64,000 bases of DNA from an uncultured Bacteroidales bacterium (lineage in GTDB: Bacteria > Bacteroidota > Bacteroidia > Bacteroidales > Paludibacteraceae), in assembly GCA_902783545.1 (NCBI GenBank), contig CACZRD010000044.1, positions 1 through 64,000 on the forward strand. Direction: 5' to 3'. Shown in pieces: positions 16,302 through 26,200 of the stretch (positions within the stretch are counted from its first letter, which is position 1; each line of letters opens with the position of its first letter). The notes under the pieces are model-generated. The model was not told where the DNA came from and ran no database searches. It worked only from the letters and a program-made list of their open reading frames with translations. A program made the translations under genes and the position numbers.

Positions 16302-17899
16302 CATATCTCCGCCACGCGGCGCGCGCCTATCGTTTGCAGATGGGCGTGAACATCGCCTTAGGCATCACCGATGTCTGCATCGGCTTGCTGGAGGTCTGGC
16401 TCAGCAAGCATCTCATCGACGCCGCCGTAGCCGGTCAGACCTGGCACCTGCATGATGGCGGTTGGCTCTCACTGCCGGCGCTGGCGGCGATGCTCCTCGG
16501 CTGTATGCTGTCGTCGGTAGGTCTCGCTTACGCTGTGCGTTGGCTGCGCGCCAAACTCAGTATCCGTTCGCTCAACCGCCTGCAAGCCGGCGAGTACGCG
16601 CGGCTGCTGCAATCCCCGTGGCTATACCTGCGCAAGCAGCACTCCGGCACGCTGACGAACACCCTCATCGATGATCTGGATACCGTCTCTGCGTTCCTCT
16701 CCGAGCAGTTCCCTGCGCTCATCACTGCCGTTTTGCAGTTCATCGGTGCGTTCGCCTTCCTCTGTGTGCTTGACTGGCGGCTGGCTATCGTCATCATAGT
16801 TGTCACACCGGCTATCATCATTGCCGCGCAGTTCTATATACGCCGCATGCGCCGTCACCGCCATCAGGTGCGCGAAGACCAGGCATCCATTCAGGCGTTC
16901 ATCCAGGAGTCGATTCAGCACTCTCTGCTGCTCAAGGCGCTCAACCGCACCGCCTATGCGTCCGCCTTGTTGGATGACGAGCACGAACGTTATCGCCAGA
17001 GCTTCATGCGCCTGACGCGTTATTCGGCACTGGCAACGGTGCTGGTCCGTACGGCGTTTGTGGCAGGCTATCTCATAGCGTTCTTCTGGGGCGTGTACAG
17101 CCTGTCGGCACATGCCATCACCTTCGGCGCGATGGTGGCATTCATCCAACTCGTCGGTCGCATCCAGCAACCTATGCGCACGCTCATCGGCTATGTCGGC
17201 ACGTTCGTCAATGTCAGCACTGCCGCGGAGCGCGTTGCCGCTATCAGCAGTCAGCCATCAGCAGCCAGCCATCAGCAATCAGCAATCAGCAATCAGCAGC
17301 CAGACATCACCGTCCGCGACCTGTCGTTCACGTACCCGGACTCCGACGAACCGGTACTGTCGCATGTCAATGCCACTATCCCTGCCGGCTCGCTCACTGC
17401 TGTGGTCGGCAAGACGGGTATCGGCAAGACGACTTTCGTTCAGATACTGCTCGGGCTTCTGCCGGTTGAGGACGGCTCTGTCTCCGTCCCGTCTCAAGGC
17501 TTCTCGTACGTGCCGCAGGGGAATACGCTCCTCTCCGGAACGATCCGTTATAACCTCCTGCTCGGTAATCCCATGGCTACCGAATCCGCCATGCGCGAAG
17601 CCTTGCACTTGGCTGATGCAGACTTCGTCTTGGATGACGAGCGTGGACTCGATTACCCCTGTGGCGAGCGTGGCTTAGGACTCAGCGAAGGTCAAGCGCA
17701 ACGCATAGCCATCGCCCGCGCCCTGCTCATCGATGCACCGGCGCTCATCTTGGATGAGGCGTTCTCCGCTCTGGACACACCTACTGCCGAGACGATCCTT
17801 ACGAACATCCGTATCGCTCGCCCCGAACTGACTGTCATCTGCATCACCCATCGCGACAATCTCATCCCCCACGCCGACCAAGTCATCCGCCTCTCCTGA
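16286..17899 (+). CDS. ABC exporter, fused membrane and ATPase domains
   Basis: This 537-residue half-transporter has a six-helix membrane domain (about 15-310) and then an ATPase with Walker A GKTGIGKT (375-382), signature LSEGQ (466-470) and Walker B ALILDEAFSALD (486-497). Dimers of this type flip lipid-linked glycans (MsbA/PglK-like) or export peptides. No Wzx gene is present in this operon, so it may be its flippase. The linker between domains (residues 319-340) is built from a heptad DNA repeat (17241-17307) that stays in frame, giving a Ser/Gln/Ala-rich stretch. It is the last gene of the 17-kb operon. Confidence 0.88.
   Translation: MQKSVAYLRHAARAYRLQMGVNIALGITDVCIGLLEVWLSKHLIDAAVAGQTWHLHDGGWLSLPALAAMLLGCMLSSVGLAYAVRWLRAKLSIRSLNRLQAGEYARLLQSPWLYLRKQHSGTLTNTLIDDLDTVSAFLSEQFPALITAVLQFIGAFAFLCVLDWRLAIVIIVVTPAIIIAAQFYIRRMRRHRHQVREDQASIQAFIQESIQHSLLLKALNRTAYASALLDDEHERYRQSFMRLTRYSALATVLVRTAFVAGYLIAFFWGVYSLSAHAITFGAMVAFIQLVGRIQQPMRTLIGYVGTFVNVSTAAERVAAISSQPSAASHQQSAISNQQPDITVRDLSFTYPDSDEPVLSHVNATIPAGSLTAVVGKTGIGKTTFVQILLGLLPVEDGSVSVPSQGFSYVPQGNTLLSGTIRYNLLLGNPMATESAMREALHLADADFVLDDERGLDYPCGERGLGLSEGQAQRIAIARALLIDAPALILDEAFSALDTPTAETILTNIRIARPELTVICITHRDNLIPHADQVIRLS
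17241..17307 (+). repeat. Heptad-type short repeat inside the ABC exporter gene
   Basis: Irregular tandem units of the form AGCAATC / AGCCATC are repeated about nine times. They encode part of the inter-domain linker. Related sequence occurs at 20965-20993 (reverse orientation), 53526-53597 and 54368-54405. Confidence 0.8.
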
Positions 17900-17913
17900 T
17901 AGTGTACGGGACA

Positions 17914-17957
17914 AACGGGGTTTCAACGAGGTTTTAACAAGGTTTTAACGAGGTTTA
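17914..17957 (+). repeat. Four 11-bp tandem repeats
   Basis: Four successive 11-bp units (consensus AACGAGGTTTT, with variants AACGGGGTTTC, AACAAGGTTTT and AACGAGGTTTA) lie just after the ABC exporter stop and about 100 bp before the next promoter. They do not encode anything. One unit is about one helical turn, so a protein-binding array is conceivable. Confidence 0.75.
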
Positions 17958-18056
17958 GTTACCAGCCTCGCATGCGGATTGTACCTGCAATTTGTAGCCT
18001 ATATGTCGCAAAATGCACTTTGCGGCATGTTTTATAGCATAATTTTCGGCAACGTG

Positions 18057-18087
18057 TTGCATAATCCGAAAAATTTTAGTAACTTTG
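18057..18087 (+). promoter_or_regulatory. Promoter for the secreted-protein/peptide/PqqD operon
   Basis: TTG at 18057-18059 and TAACTTTG at 18080-18087 lie 20 bp apart, matching the Bacteroidetes -33/-7 pattern. Transcription would start near 18094, giving a leader of about 80 nt before the ATG at 18172. The leader is A-rich just before the start, as is usual in this group. Confidence 0.7.
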
Positions 18088-18171
18088 TGCCTTGTTATGT
18101 GTGCGTATATATGTATGCGCGCCAACACAACTCTGGTAAATCGAATATTAATTTAAAAAATAAATAAAACA

Positions 18172-20439
18172 ATGAATGCAAAACATTTGTTTTTAACTCT
18201 TGCGGCGATTGTAACCTGTGCGGTTCACATGTCTGCCGAGACAACTACGGCTACGGACGTAATATCCCTATCCAGTATCGCGGCAAAAGGATATGACTCT
18301 GGTCTTACCGATGACGACGATAATACAATGAGCGGATGGACGTTCTCTTCCGATGCAACGTACGCCTGTGGAGGCTTTTATTACAGCACCGCAGATAATA
18401 CGTTTGGCATCAATAAAGGTTCTTCGTTCGTGTCATCTGCATCAGGAGGATATGTTAAATCTATTTCGATCGTGTGGATACAGGATGCTGACGTGGCAGA
18501 AAACTACAACTATATGGACGGAGTGACAGCCAAACTCAACGTGTATGCGCGCAGTTCTTCCCATTATTCAGCGAGTGCTGGTGCCGGTGATTACAATGCA
18601 GCCGAACGTCGTCACCAATTTACTTACAATGATGGTGTAACTACCTATGACTTCGAGGATGACTATGAATATATCGCTTTAGCGTCACCTACGGAATATG
18701 GCGCTTCGCTGAAGAGTATCACCATCGTGTGGGAAAAGGAAGTTGTTACGTATTATAACATTACTGCTGGTGAAATTACAAATGGTGCTTGGAACACGAA
18801 TGTTCAGGTAAGTAAGACATCGGGAATTACTGCCGGCGAGACTATATCGGTGACGTTTGTGCCGAAAGCAACTGGCAGCGGCTCACGCGCAAAAAGATAT
18901 AGTTTAACATCATACAAATTTGATGATATGGTGTTCGATTTGTCATGTGGTACATATGTTAAAAACCCGGACACCTATACGATTACTTTCCCGATGCCTG
19001 CACGTGATGTAGTTATTGATGCAACATTTGAATTAATAACTGCCAAGGGGACAGAAATTGCCATTGATGAAAGTGTTACAACGATTCAGTCGGGCGTTTC
19101 GACAACGATCTCGTTTACGCACTTGGATGTGAATGGTGATCCGGTACCTGACTACACTACATCGTTAATGTCTATTTCATCCAGCGATGAGTCCGTAGTA
19201 TATGCGGACAATATTGTCAAGGTAAGTGATGGGAACTACACGTTTACTGCGCATGGTTTGGCTTCCGGTAGTGCTACTATCACGATAAGCGCGGCAGCAA
19301 AAGCTAATTATGAAGCCTCGAATGGACCGATTACCATTACCGTCACCCCACGTCAGGCTGCCCTCGTGGCCGAAGTGGACGGTAGATATTATGTCGCAAA
19401 AAATATGCTTACAAGTAGCAAACTCGAGGCTATTGAGGTGTACAAGCATGGTGATAAGTACCTGTATCCGGAAGGTTTCAACGCAGCCGATGTTACATGG
19501 TATATATCCACACTCAATAGTGATGGCTCAGAGTATTCAGTCCAAAATGGAGACGATCAGTTCTTGGCTGCAACAGGCTTGAACTTCAAATTCCAAGCAG
19601 GATCGTTTACTTGGTATGATGCCGAAGGACGTTATCAAGATATAACAACCGAAAAGTATATTGCTTACAATACGAGTTCAACCAAGTTTACTATGGGTAG
19701 TTATGAGGCAGCAGCAAAAGACGTACTGCTCAGCGCGTTCTATCCGATGACCTACAGCACTTCATCTACTGCTGATGTCGGCGTTGTTGATGCTCGTAAT
19801 ATAAAGAATACGTATGGAACAATCTGCGTGCCGTTCGATGTGGTTGATGCCGCATCCTCAGGGGCAAAGTTCTATACGATTGAAAGCAAGGCCGTAAAAG
19901 GCAGCAGCCTCAATGGCTTCACGCTCAGCGAACCGCATACCTCATTGGTAGCCGGCCACTCGTATATCTATGAGATGAACGAGGGTGTGAATGTTATCAG
20001 CTTCACAGGCTCGGGCACATACCTGTACAACGCAGAAGATGTTCCCGATGACGGTTTGGTTGGCTGCTTGGCGAAAGACAAAGATGATGAAAGTTCAGAT
20101 GAAGGCGTGCTGACTGTGCCTTACAATGGCTCGAGAATCGATGGTTGCTATATCTTGTACCAGAACAAGATGCGCTATGTAGCAATTACCAACCAGACAG
20201 TCAAGGCGTTCCGTGCATACATCGATGCTTCAGAGGTCTCCGATGGCGGTGCTGCAGTTCCGGGTAGGAAGATGCTCATCTGCGAAGGCGCGGAAGGTGT
20301 AGTAACCGACATCGTGGATATACCCGATGCGATGTTCATCAACTGGAACGAGCCTGTGTATAACATCATGGGTATGCGTGTTGGCAAGGGCGCCACGGGC
20401 GTACTTATCCAGAACGGACAGAAGTTCTTTATACAATAA
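18172..20439 (+). CDS. Large secreted protein with Ig-like domains and T9SS-like tail
   Basis: This 755-residue protein has a signal peptide (about 1-22, ending MSA). Two beta-rich segments follow (about 25-195 and 196-290), then a bacterial Ig-like domain (about 290-400, with SSSDESVVY and GSATITIS) and a long unassigned region. The C-terminus has the layout of type A T9SS sorting domains of Bacteroidales: a YNIMGMRVG strand, then GVLIQNGQKFFIQ. The mature protein would be exported to the surface or released. It has its own promoter and leads a three-gene unit with a 59-residue peptide and a PqqD-like protein. No catalytic motif was found, so its function is unknown. Confidence 0.75.
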   Translation: MNAKHLFLTLAAIVTCAVHMSAETTTATDVISLSSIAAKGYDSGLTDDDDNTMSGWTFSSDATYACGGFYYSTADNTFGINKGSSFVSSASGGYVKSISIVWIQDADVAENYNYMDGVTAKLNVYARSSSHYSASAGAGDYNAAERRHQFTYNDGVTTYDFEDDYEYIALASPTEYGASLKSITIVWEKEVVTYYNITAGEITNGAWNTNVQVSKTSGITAGETISVTFVPKATGSGSRAKRYSLTSYKFDDMVFDLSCGTYVKNPDTYTITFPMPARDVVIDATFELITAKGTEIAIDESVTTIQSGVSTTISFTHLDVNGDPVPDYTTSLMSISSSDESVVYADNIVKVSDGNYTFTAHGLASGSATITISAAAKANYEASNGPITITVTPRQAALVAEVDGRYYVAKNMLTSSKLEAIEVYKHGDKYLYPEGFNAADVTWYISTLNSDGSEYSVQNGDDQFLAATGLNFKFQAGSFTWYDAEGRYQDITTEKYIAYNTSSTKFTMGSYEAAAKDVLLSAFYPMTYSTSSTADVGVVDARNIKNTYGTICVPFDVVDAASSGAKFYTIESKAVKGSSLNGFTLSEPHTSLVAGHSYIYEMNEGVNVISFTGSGTYLYNAEDVPDDGLVGCLAKDKDDESSDEGVLTVPYNGSRIDGCYILYQNKMRYVAITNQTVKAFRAYIDASEVSDGGAAVPGRKMLICEGAEGVVTDIVDIPDAMFINWNEPVYNIMGMRVGKGATGVLIQNGQKFFIQ

Positions 20440-20466
20440 TTATAGAAAATAGAAAGGTTTAAAGAT

Positions 20467-20646
20467 ATGAAAAAGTTTATAGCACCTGAAGTGAGGATTG
20501 TGCGTTACGATTCCCAAATACTCTGCACGAGCATCGGTATGGGCGATGATATCGGTGATGAAGAAGGCCCGATTGAGGCTGATGCACCGCGTCGTCGTAG
20601 TATCTTTGATGACGGCGAGATCGAGCAGCAGAGCAGTCGTCGCTAA
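20467..20646 (+). CDS. 59-residue peptide, possible modified-peptide precursor
   Basis: This small protein begins MKKFIAPEVRIVRYDSQIL, continues CTSIGMGDDIGDEEG, and ends with a charged stretch and SSRR. Small proteins starting MKKxxxPEVRVV are widespread in Bacteroidales and have no known role. The single Cys20 and the following GMGDD stretch could mark a leader/core border, but no cleavage signal such as a double Gly is present. It lies 27 bp after the secreted-protein gene and 32 bp before the PqqD-like gene. A PqqD domain is a typical recognition element for ribosomal peptide precursors, which is the reason for suspecting a precursor role. This is inference; no maturase gene is visible here. 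Confidence 0.7.
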   Translation: MKKFIAPEVRIVRYDSQILCTSIGMGDDIGDEEGPIEADAPRRRSIFDDGEIEQQSSRR

Positions 20647-20678
20647 TCGGCAATAGCGCACCAACGTAACGTTCAATC

Positions 20679-20942
20679 ATGCAACTGCGTTACACGTTCC
20701 GTTTTCAGCAGATAGGCGAGACATGGCTCGGCGCTGCTGTCGGACAAAATGCCCACCTCTTCAATGGTGTACTCCAACTGAATGAGGTGGGGCATTTTAT
20801 TGTCTCTCGACTATCCGAACCGCAGACCTTGGATTCGCTCGTCGAGGCGCTGATTCACGAATACGAAGTCGACACTCCCACTGCCCGGCAGGCAGTCTCC
20901 CAAGTAATCAATTACCTGCAAAACGAAGGCGTGCTTAGATGA
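20679..20942 (+). CDS. PqqD-like (RiPP recognition element) protein
   Basis: This 87-residue protein has the PqqD fold pattern: an N-terminal beta-hairpin, VLQLNEVGHFIVSRLSEPQT (the conserved L-N-x-x-G/A segment), then SLVEALIHEYEV and a C-terminal helix with VINYLQNEGVL. PqqD-type winged-helix domains bind leader peptides and present them to modifying enzymes. In HPr-related exopolysaccharide clusters they occur with PF14907 proteins, one of which is encoded at 13911. It probably binds the 59-residue peptide encoded 32 bp upstream. A radical-SAM or other maturase is absent in the window. The stop codon lies inside a terminator hairpin. Confidence 0.8.
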   Translation: MQLRYTFRFQQIGETWLGAAVGQNAHLFNGVLQLNEVGHFIVSRLSEPQTLDSLVEALIHEYEVDTPTARQAVSQVINYLQNEGVLR

Positions 20943-20957
20943 GCACGCCTTCGTTTT
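20920..20957. terminator. Bidirectional intrinsic terminator
   Basis: There is a perfect 16-bp stem (20920-20935 with 20942-20957) with the 6-nt loop TAGATG. The left arm starts with AAAA and the right arm ends with TTTT, so it can stop transcription from both the PqqD-like gene (+) and clpB (-). The PqqD stop codon (20940-20942) is inside the structure. Confidence 0.9.
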
Positions 20958-20964
20958 CTAATCT

Positions 20965-20993
20965 CTGACTGCTGATTGCTGACCGCTTATCAG
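20965..20993. repeat. Heptad-type short repeat
   Basis: On the minus strand it reads as GGTCAGCAATCAGCAGTCAG, the same type of unit as the repeat inside the ABC exporter gene (17241-17307). It sits between the terminator and the clpB stop codon. Confidence 0.65.
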
Positions 20994-23125
20994 TTCCTGA
21001 ACTTCAACTCTCCATCGCGCAGCTCGACAATCACCGGACGGTTCCGATCGACCTTGCCGGCAATGATAGACTTACTCAGTTCGTTCAGTACGAGCCGTTG
21101 CAGTGCGCGCTTCACAGGCCGTGCACCGAACTGCGGGTCGTAACCTTCCTTGGCAATATAGTCTATTGCATCGTCCGTTACGCGCAGATCAATGCCGCTT
21201 TCCATAAGCATCTTATGCACGCCGCTGATCTGCAGGCCAACGATATCGCGAATCTGCTTCTCATTGAGCGGCTGGAACATGATAGTCTCGTCTATTCGGT
21301 TCAGGAACTCCGGCCGAATTGTTTGCCGTAGCAATTCAAGCACTTGGTTGCGCGTTGTCTCGCTGTCAATGCCTTTCTCGGCATTCTCGCGGATGAGTTG
21401 GCTTCCAAGGTTCGACGTGAGGATGATCAGTGTGTTCTTGAAGTTCACCACGCGCCCCTTGTTGTCCGTCAACCGACCGTCATCCAGCACCTGCAACAGC
21501 ACATTGAATACGTCCGGGTGGGCTTTCTCTATCTCGTCGAACAATACGACCGAATACGGTTTGCGGCGGATAGCTTCGGTCAGTTGACCGCCCTCGTCGT
21601 AACCCACGTATCCCGGAGGCGCACCGATGAGTCGGGTTGCCGAGAACTTCTCCTGGTACTCCGACATGTCGATACGGGTCATCATGTTCTCGTCGTCGAA
21701 CAGGTAGTCCGCCAAGGCTTTCGCGAGTTCGGTCTTACCGACACCCGTTGTGCCGAGGAAGATGAAACTGCCTATCGGTCGTTTGGGGTCTTGCAGACCT
21801 GCACGGCTACGGCGTATAGCATCGCTCACGGCTTCGATGGCTTCGTCCTGGCCAACCACGCGTTTGTGCAACTCTTCCTCAAGGTGCAGTAGTTTGTCGC
21901 GCTCAGACTGCATCATCTTCGTCACGGGTATTCCTGTCCAGCGGGCTACTACCTCGGCTATATCGTCCTCGTCCACTTCCTCTTTGATCAGGCTGTCGCC
22001 GTTGTCCATCTGATGTAGGGCGTCTTGCGCAGCTTTGATGTTCGCCTCGGCTTGTTGAATCTTGCCGTAACGGATCTCTGCCACCTTGCCGTAGTTGCCT
22101 TCGCGTTCGGCAACATCGGCTTCGTGTTTCATCTGCTCGATGGCGGCTTTCTCGTTCTGGATGGTGGCAATGTAGCCTTTCTCCTTGTTCCAGCGCGCGT
22201 TGAGTTCGTCGGATTTCTTTTTGAGTTCGTCAAGTTGGGATTTGATCTCGCCAAGTTTGGCTTCGTCATTCTCGCGCTTGATGGCTTCGCGCTCTATCTC
22301 CAGTTGCTTGATCTGACGGTCGAGGGCATCCAGTTCTTCGGGCTTGCTATCTACCTCCAGACGCAGTTTGGCTGCGGCTTCATCCACAAGGTCAATGGCT
22401 TTGTCCGGCAGGAAACGGTCGGTTATATACCGTGCACTCAGCGTTACTGCAGCTATCAGCGCATCGTCCTTGATACGCACTTTGTGGTGTGTCTCGTAGC
22501 GCTCTTTCAGTCCACGTAGGATGGAGATTGTCGCACTCTCATCCGGCTCGTCGATCATCACAATCTGGAACCGGCGCTCAAGGGCTTTGTCGGTCTCGAA
22601 GTACTTCTGGTACTCATTGAGCGTCGTAGCGCCTATAGCACGCAGGTCGCCTCGTGCCAATGCAGGTTTCAGAATGTTCGCGGCGTCCATTGCGCCGGAG
22701 GTCTTGCCTGCACCCACGAGCGTGTGTATCTCGTCGATGAACAGGATGATCTCACCGGCTGCTTGGGTGACTTCGTTGATCACGCCTTTCAGTCGTTCCT
22801 CAAACTCGCCTTGGTACTTCGCACCGGCAATCAGCGCGCCCATATCAAGGGAGTAGATCTTCTTACGCTTCAAGTTCTCGGGCACATCGCCGCGGACTAT
22901 TCTGTGCGCCAGCCCCTCGGCGATAGCGGTCTTACCCACACCGGGCTCGCCGATGAGGATAGGGTTGTTCTTTGTTCGGCGGCTAAGGATCTGCAGTACC
23001 CGCCGAATCTCGTCATCACGTCCGATGACGGGGTCGAGTTTGCCTTGTGAAGCCCGCTCGCACAAGTCGATGGCGTACTTCTTCAGGTTTTCGTTGTTCG
23101 GATTGTTGTTCTGATAGTTGTTCAT
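20990..23125 (-). CDS. clpB: ClpB disaggregase lacking the N domain
   Basis: This 711-residue AAA+ protein has a first nucleotide-binding domain with Walker A GEPGVGKT (59-66). A coiled-coil middle domain (about 260-375) identifies ClpB rather than ClpA or ClpC. The second nucleotide-binding domain has GTTGVGKT (458-465), and the pore motif region GAPPGYVGY follows. It works with DnaK to pull apart protein aggregates. Full ClpB has about 860 residues; here the N-terminal Clp_N domain (about 150) is absent and replaced by an Asn-rich [13 protein letters not shown]. Only 139 bp separate its ATG from the next gene's stop, so the domain is not hidden upstream in another frame. No TAnnTTTG promoter is seen in that gap. 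Confidence 0.93.
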   Translation of the reverse strand: MNNYQNNNPNNENLKKYAIDLCERASQGKLDPVIGRDDEIRRVLQILSRRTKNNPILIGEPGVGKTAIAEGLAHRIVRGDVPENLKRKKIYSLDMGALIAGAKYQGEFEERLKGVINEVTQAAGEIILFIDEIHTLVGAGKTSGAMDAANILKPALARGDLRAIGATTLNEYQKYFETDKALERRFQIVMIDEPDESATISILRGLKERYETHHKVRIKDDALIAAVTLSARYITDRFLPDKAIDLVDEAAAKLRLEVDSKPEELDALDRQIKQLEIEREAIKRENDEAKLGEIKSQLDELKKKSDELNARWNKEKGYIATIQNEKAAIEQMKHEADVAEREGNYGKVAEIRYGKIQQAEANIKAAQDALHQMDNGDSLIKEEVDEDDIAEVVARWTGIPVTKMMQSERDKLLHLEEELHKRVVGQDEAIEAVSDAIRRSRAGLQDPKRPIGSFIFLGTTGVGKTELAKALADYLFDDENMMTRIDMSEYQEKFSATRLIGAPPGYVGYDEGGQLTEAIRRKPYSVVLFDEIEKAHPDVFNVLLQVLDDGRLTDNKGRVVNFKNTLIILTSNLGSQLIRENAEKGIDSETTRNQVLELLRQTIRPEFLNRIDETIMFQPLNEKQIRDIVGLQISGVHKMLMESGIDLRVTDDAIDYIAKEGYDPQFGARPVKRALQRLVLNELSKSIIAGKVDRNRPVIVELRDGELKFRN

Positions 23126-23200
23126 AGTATGGTTGTTTTATAATTAGTCAATGTTGTCATTAAGTACACTCCAAATTACATACCAAACCCCTATATACTG

Positions 23201-23238
23201 ACAAAATGGCAGTCGCTGATACGCGATTGCCATTTTGT
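23201..23238 (-). terminator. Terminator after the leucine-rich-repeat gene
   Basis: The inverted repeat 23201-23216 with 23223-23238 (16 positions, one G-T mismatch) has a 6-nt loop and a T-rich end (CATTTTGT) in either direction. It lies 27 bp downstream of the minus-strand gene ending at 23265 and separates it from clpB. Confidence 0.8.
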
Positions 23239-23264
23239 GTGAGTTATGTGGATGACCGATTGCC

Positions 23265-26200
23265 TTACTCCGTGATATACTCCGGCGAGAGCGGGAATAT
23301 AGTCGGACCGCCATTCGGTAATTGGATAAAGAACGCACCGAAAGGCTCCAGCACATACGCATCAATGCCTGGCGTATAGATGCTGTATCCTGTACCGTTC
23401 CATACGGAAATAGGAGCCTCAATATCCGCTGCCTCAAGGGCAGCCATGATGTCGAATGCGAACGGGTAGGGATTGCCGAGGAAGTTCCAGTTAGCATTCA
23501 TCTCGTGTCCGGCTTCATAATAGCCGAGTGAAAGGTTTGTTGCGCTCTTCTCGCGTGCCTGTTCCGGCACATGGATGGTGAGGATGGCACTCCCGTTGCG
23601 TGCGCGTACAATATATGCTTGTGAGGCACTCAAACTGGCTGCGAGTGCAGAACTCTCCCAACCGGTTCGACCTGTTGCACGCTGTTCGCTATTGTATATG
23701 CCCCATTCAATTTCGCCGTCGGCAGTCACGTCATCTGCATTCAAACCGAACACTCCCGGCAGCATGATGAACGTCCAATTGGTGTCAAGCGGAAGTGTAT
23801 ATTCTTCCGGAACATCCGGCTCTGAGGGCGAACCGTCATCTATAGCATGGTAATTGCTGAAACCGCTCCATCCGTCGGCTGCGCGATATTGTTCAAGTGA
23901 AGCAAGTGGAACGTATACTGGAACCGTCTCGCTGATACCGGCGAACGAAGCACCATTGGCCTCGGGAGGAGTAGTTGCGTAGCAGACAAGGCTGTCAACT
24001 GATGAACAATCGCCGAAGCAGTAGGAACCTATCGACGTGACAGAAGCCGGCAGATTGATGAAGCGCAACGAACTACAGCCGGAGAACATATAAAGGCCGA
24101 GTGTGGTCACACCGTCGGGGATGTTGACTGAAGCCAATGCTGAGCACTCTTCGAAGGTCGAACTACCCGCCAGGGTAGTAACGGAACTCGGCAGAACAAC
24201 CGACGTAAGCATATTACATCCCTTGAAAGCATCCGATGCGATGATGGTTGTCCCCGGCTCAACGGTATACTCACCGGTATAATCTTGCGGGAGACGCACA
24301 AAGACGTGGCTGTTGTATACAGTGGAAGTGATAGTTGTGTTGCCGCCAAATGGCGTGTTATCGCCTACGCTTGTCAGGCTCTCCGGTATGGTTAGTGAGT
24401 GCAGCGCGGGACAGTTATAGAAGCAGTAGTTGCCTAATGAAATGACGGTGGACGCCAAGTCAACATAACGGAGGTTAGCGCTCTGCTGGAAGGCCAGATT
24501 ACCCACGTTGGTTACACCTGACGCTATATATACGGAGTGGTATGCATCTTTGTACTCATACCACGGTGCTATTACCGTCTCTTCGTTATAGTCAGTCATT
24601 GCTCCGTTACCTCCAATGGTGAGAATACTATCACCGGTGAGTAACCATGTTACGCTCGAACTGCCATCTGCCGCGCACTCTCCCGAAGCGATAATCGCCG
24701 GAGCATCGTTATTTACTGCATGCAGATAATTAGCTGTAGCGTTGCAACCCAAACCAGGTTGGAAGGAGAAGAGTACGGAATAGACACCTGATTCTTCTAC
24801 AGTAATGTGGTAATTATCGTCCTCCTCCACCGACGGATACTCTTCTATATTCCATGCATGATTGGCAATCACTTTGTACTGGTAATCGCCTTCGGGAATC
24901 AACGTTACAGAATCCAAGGTGTAGACATACATGCCGTCGCCTGTGAGTTGCATATTAGTCGTTGTATCCTCTGTATTCCAAGCGACACTGAATAGGTTCT
25001 CTGTGCCTACCACAGAGTAGATGCGTTCGGAGGATTGTCCGCCGTTGATACTGATAGCATCTCCCGGGGGACAATCGGCGCCCTCCCCGATATATATGAC
25101 ATCATCGGATTGGCCATAGTGAATCTTGATGTACATATCGTAGCACCCTGTCGTATTGCAGCGGATGGAACCGTCTTGCGAAGTGAAGTTTCCTGACAAA
25201 CCGCCTTCTTCCAACTGTGGCCTCCAACGACTGTTATCGCTGTGGAAGAGATTGATGACTAGAAAGTAATCACCTGCATTCATTTGCACGTTCGCGAGGA
25301 ACTGCGCTACATACGAGCCTTCAAGGCGTTCGGTGAATGTTCCGCGGAAAAGGAGGCTGTCGTTGACCAATATACCATACTCACCCGGAGAGAAGATGGC
25401 TGTAACGGAGGTATCCTTATCCAGATTGATGGAGCGCGGGTTGTCCCAACTATCATTGTCTGACCATCGGTCGAACATCCACCCGCCGGTATTGGTATAT
25501 GCTTCTAACTGAATCGTGGTCCCACGGGTATATGATTCATATTCGGGAGTGCGATAGATATAGCCTCCGGAATTCTCCGGCGTGATGGATGTGGTAATAT
25601 GAACTGTGGAGGACGTCGCATCAAAATCGCCTGTTACGCATACCATACCGTATGAAACGCTTACATATATCGTTCCAGCGGCAGACATCGTGACATAGAT
25701 ATTGTCATCGGCATCGGTAGCAATGTTTCCCGATGAACAGTTCACTCCCACATTCGAATATCCCATTGCTCCTTCCCATGTGCGGCTTTGTTGCAGTATT
25801 TTGAATGCATACTCACCTGCCGGTAAGTTGAGCGACAGATCGTTGGACTCGGTAAACGGCACAGCGTTCTCCAGAGTCCATGCCCCCATCTCTGCGCTGT
25901 TGCCTATCAGGTAGTAGTTAGCATTGCTACTACCACTACTACCGCTTCCTGTGTACTCCACACCTTCCGAACACCCTTCCGTGCCATTGCCTATATAGAG
26001 TTGGTCTGCCCCGTACTGGAGCTTGATATAGCAGTCGTAGCAACCGGCGGTGTTACACACCAGATAACCTAATGTTGCACTGCCATCAAACCCGCTCACG
26101 CTTGCTGCGTCAAGATCAACCATCCATGTGCCGCCGGAGGTGATGTCTATCAGGCGAATGGTGTCAAGAGCATTCAACTGTACATGGGCAAGGTACTGGG

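Noticed and set aside
20990..23125. ClpA or ClpC instead of ClpB
   Set aside because: The long coiled-coil middle domain is present, and the ClpP-binding loop expected in ClpA/ClpC was not recognised.
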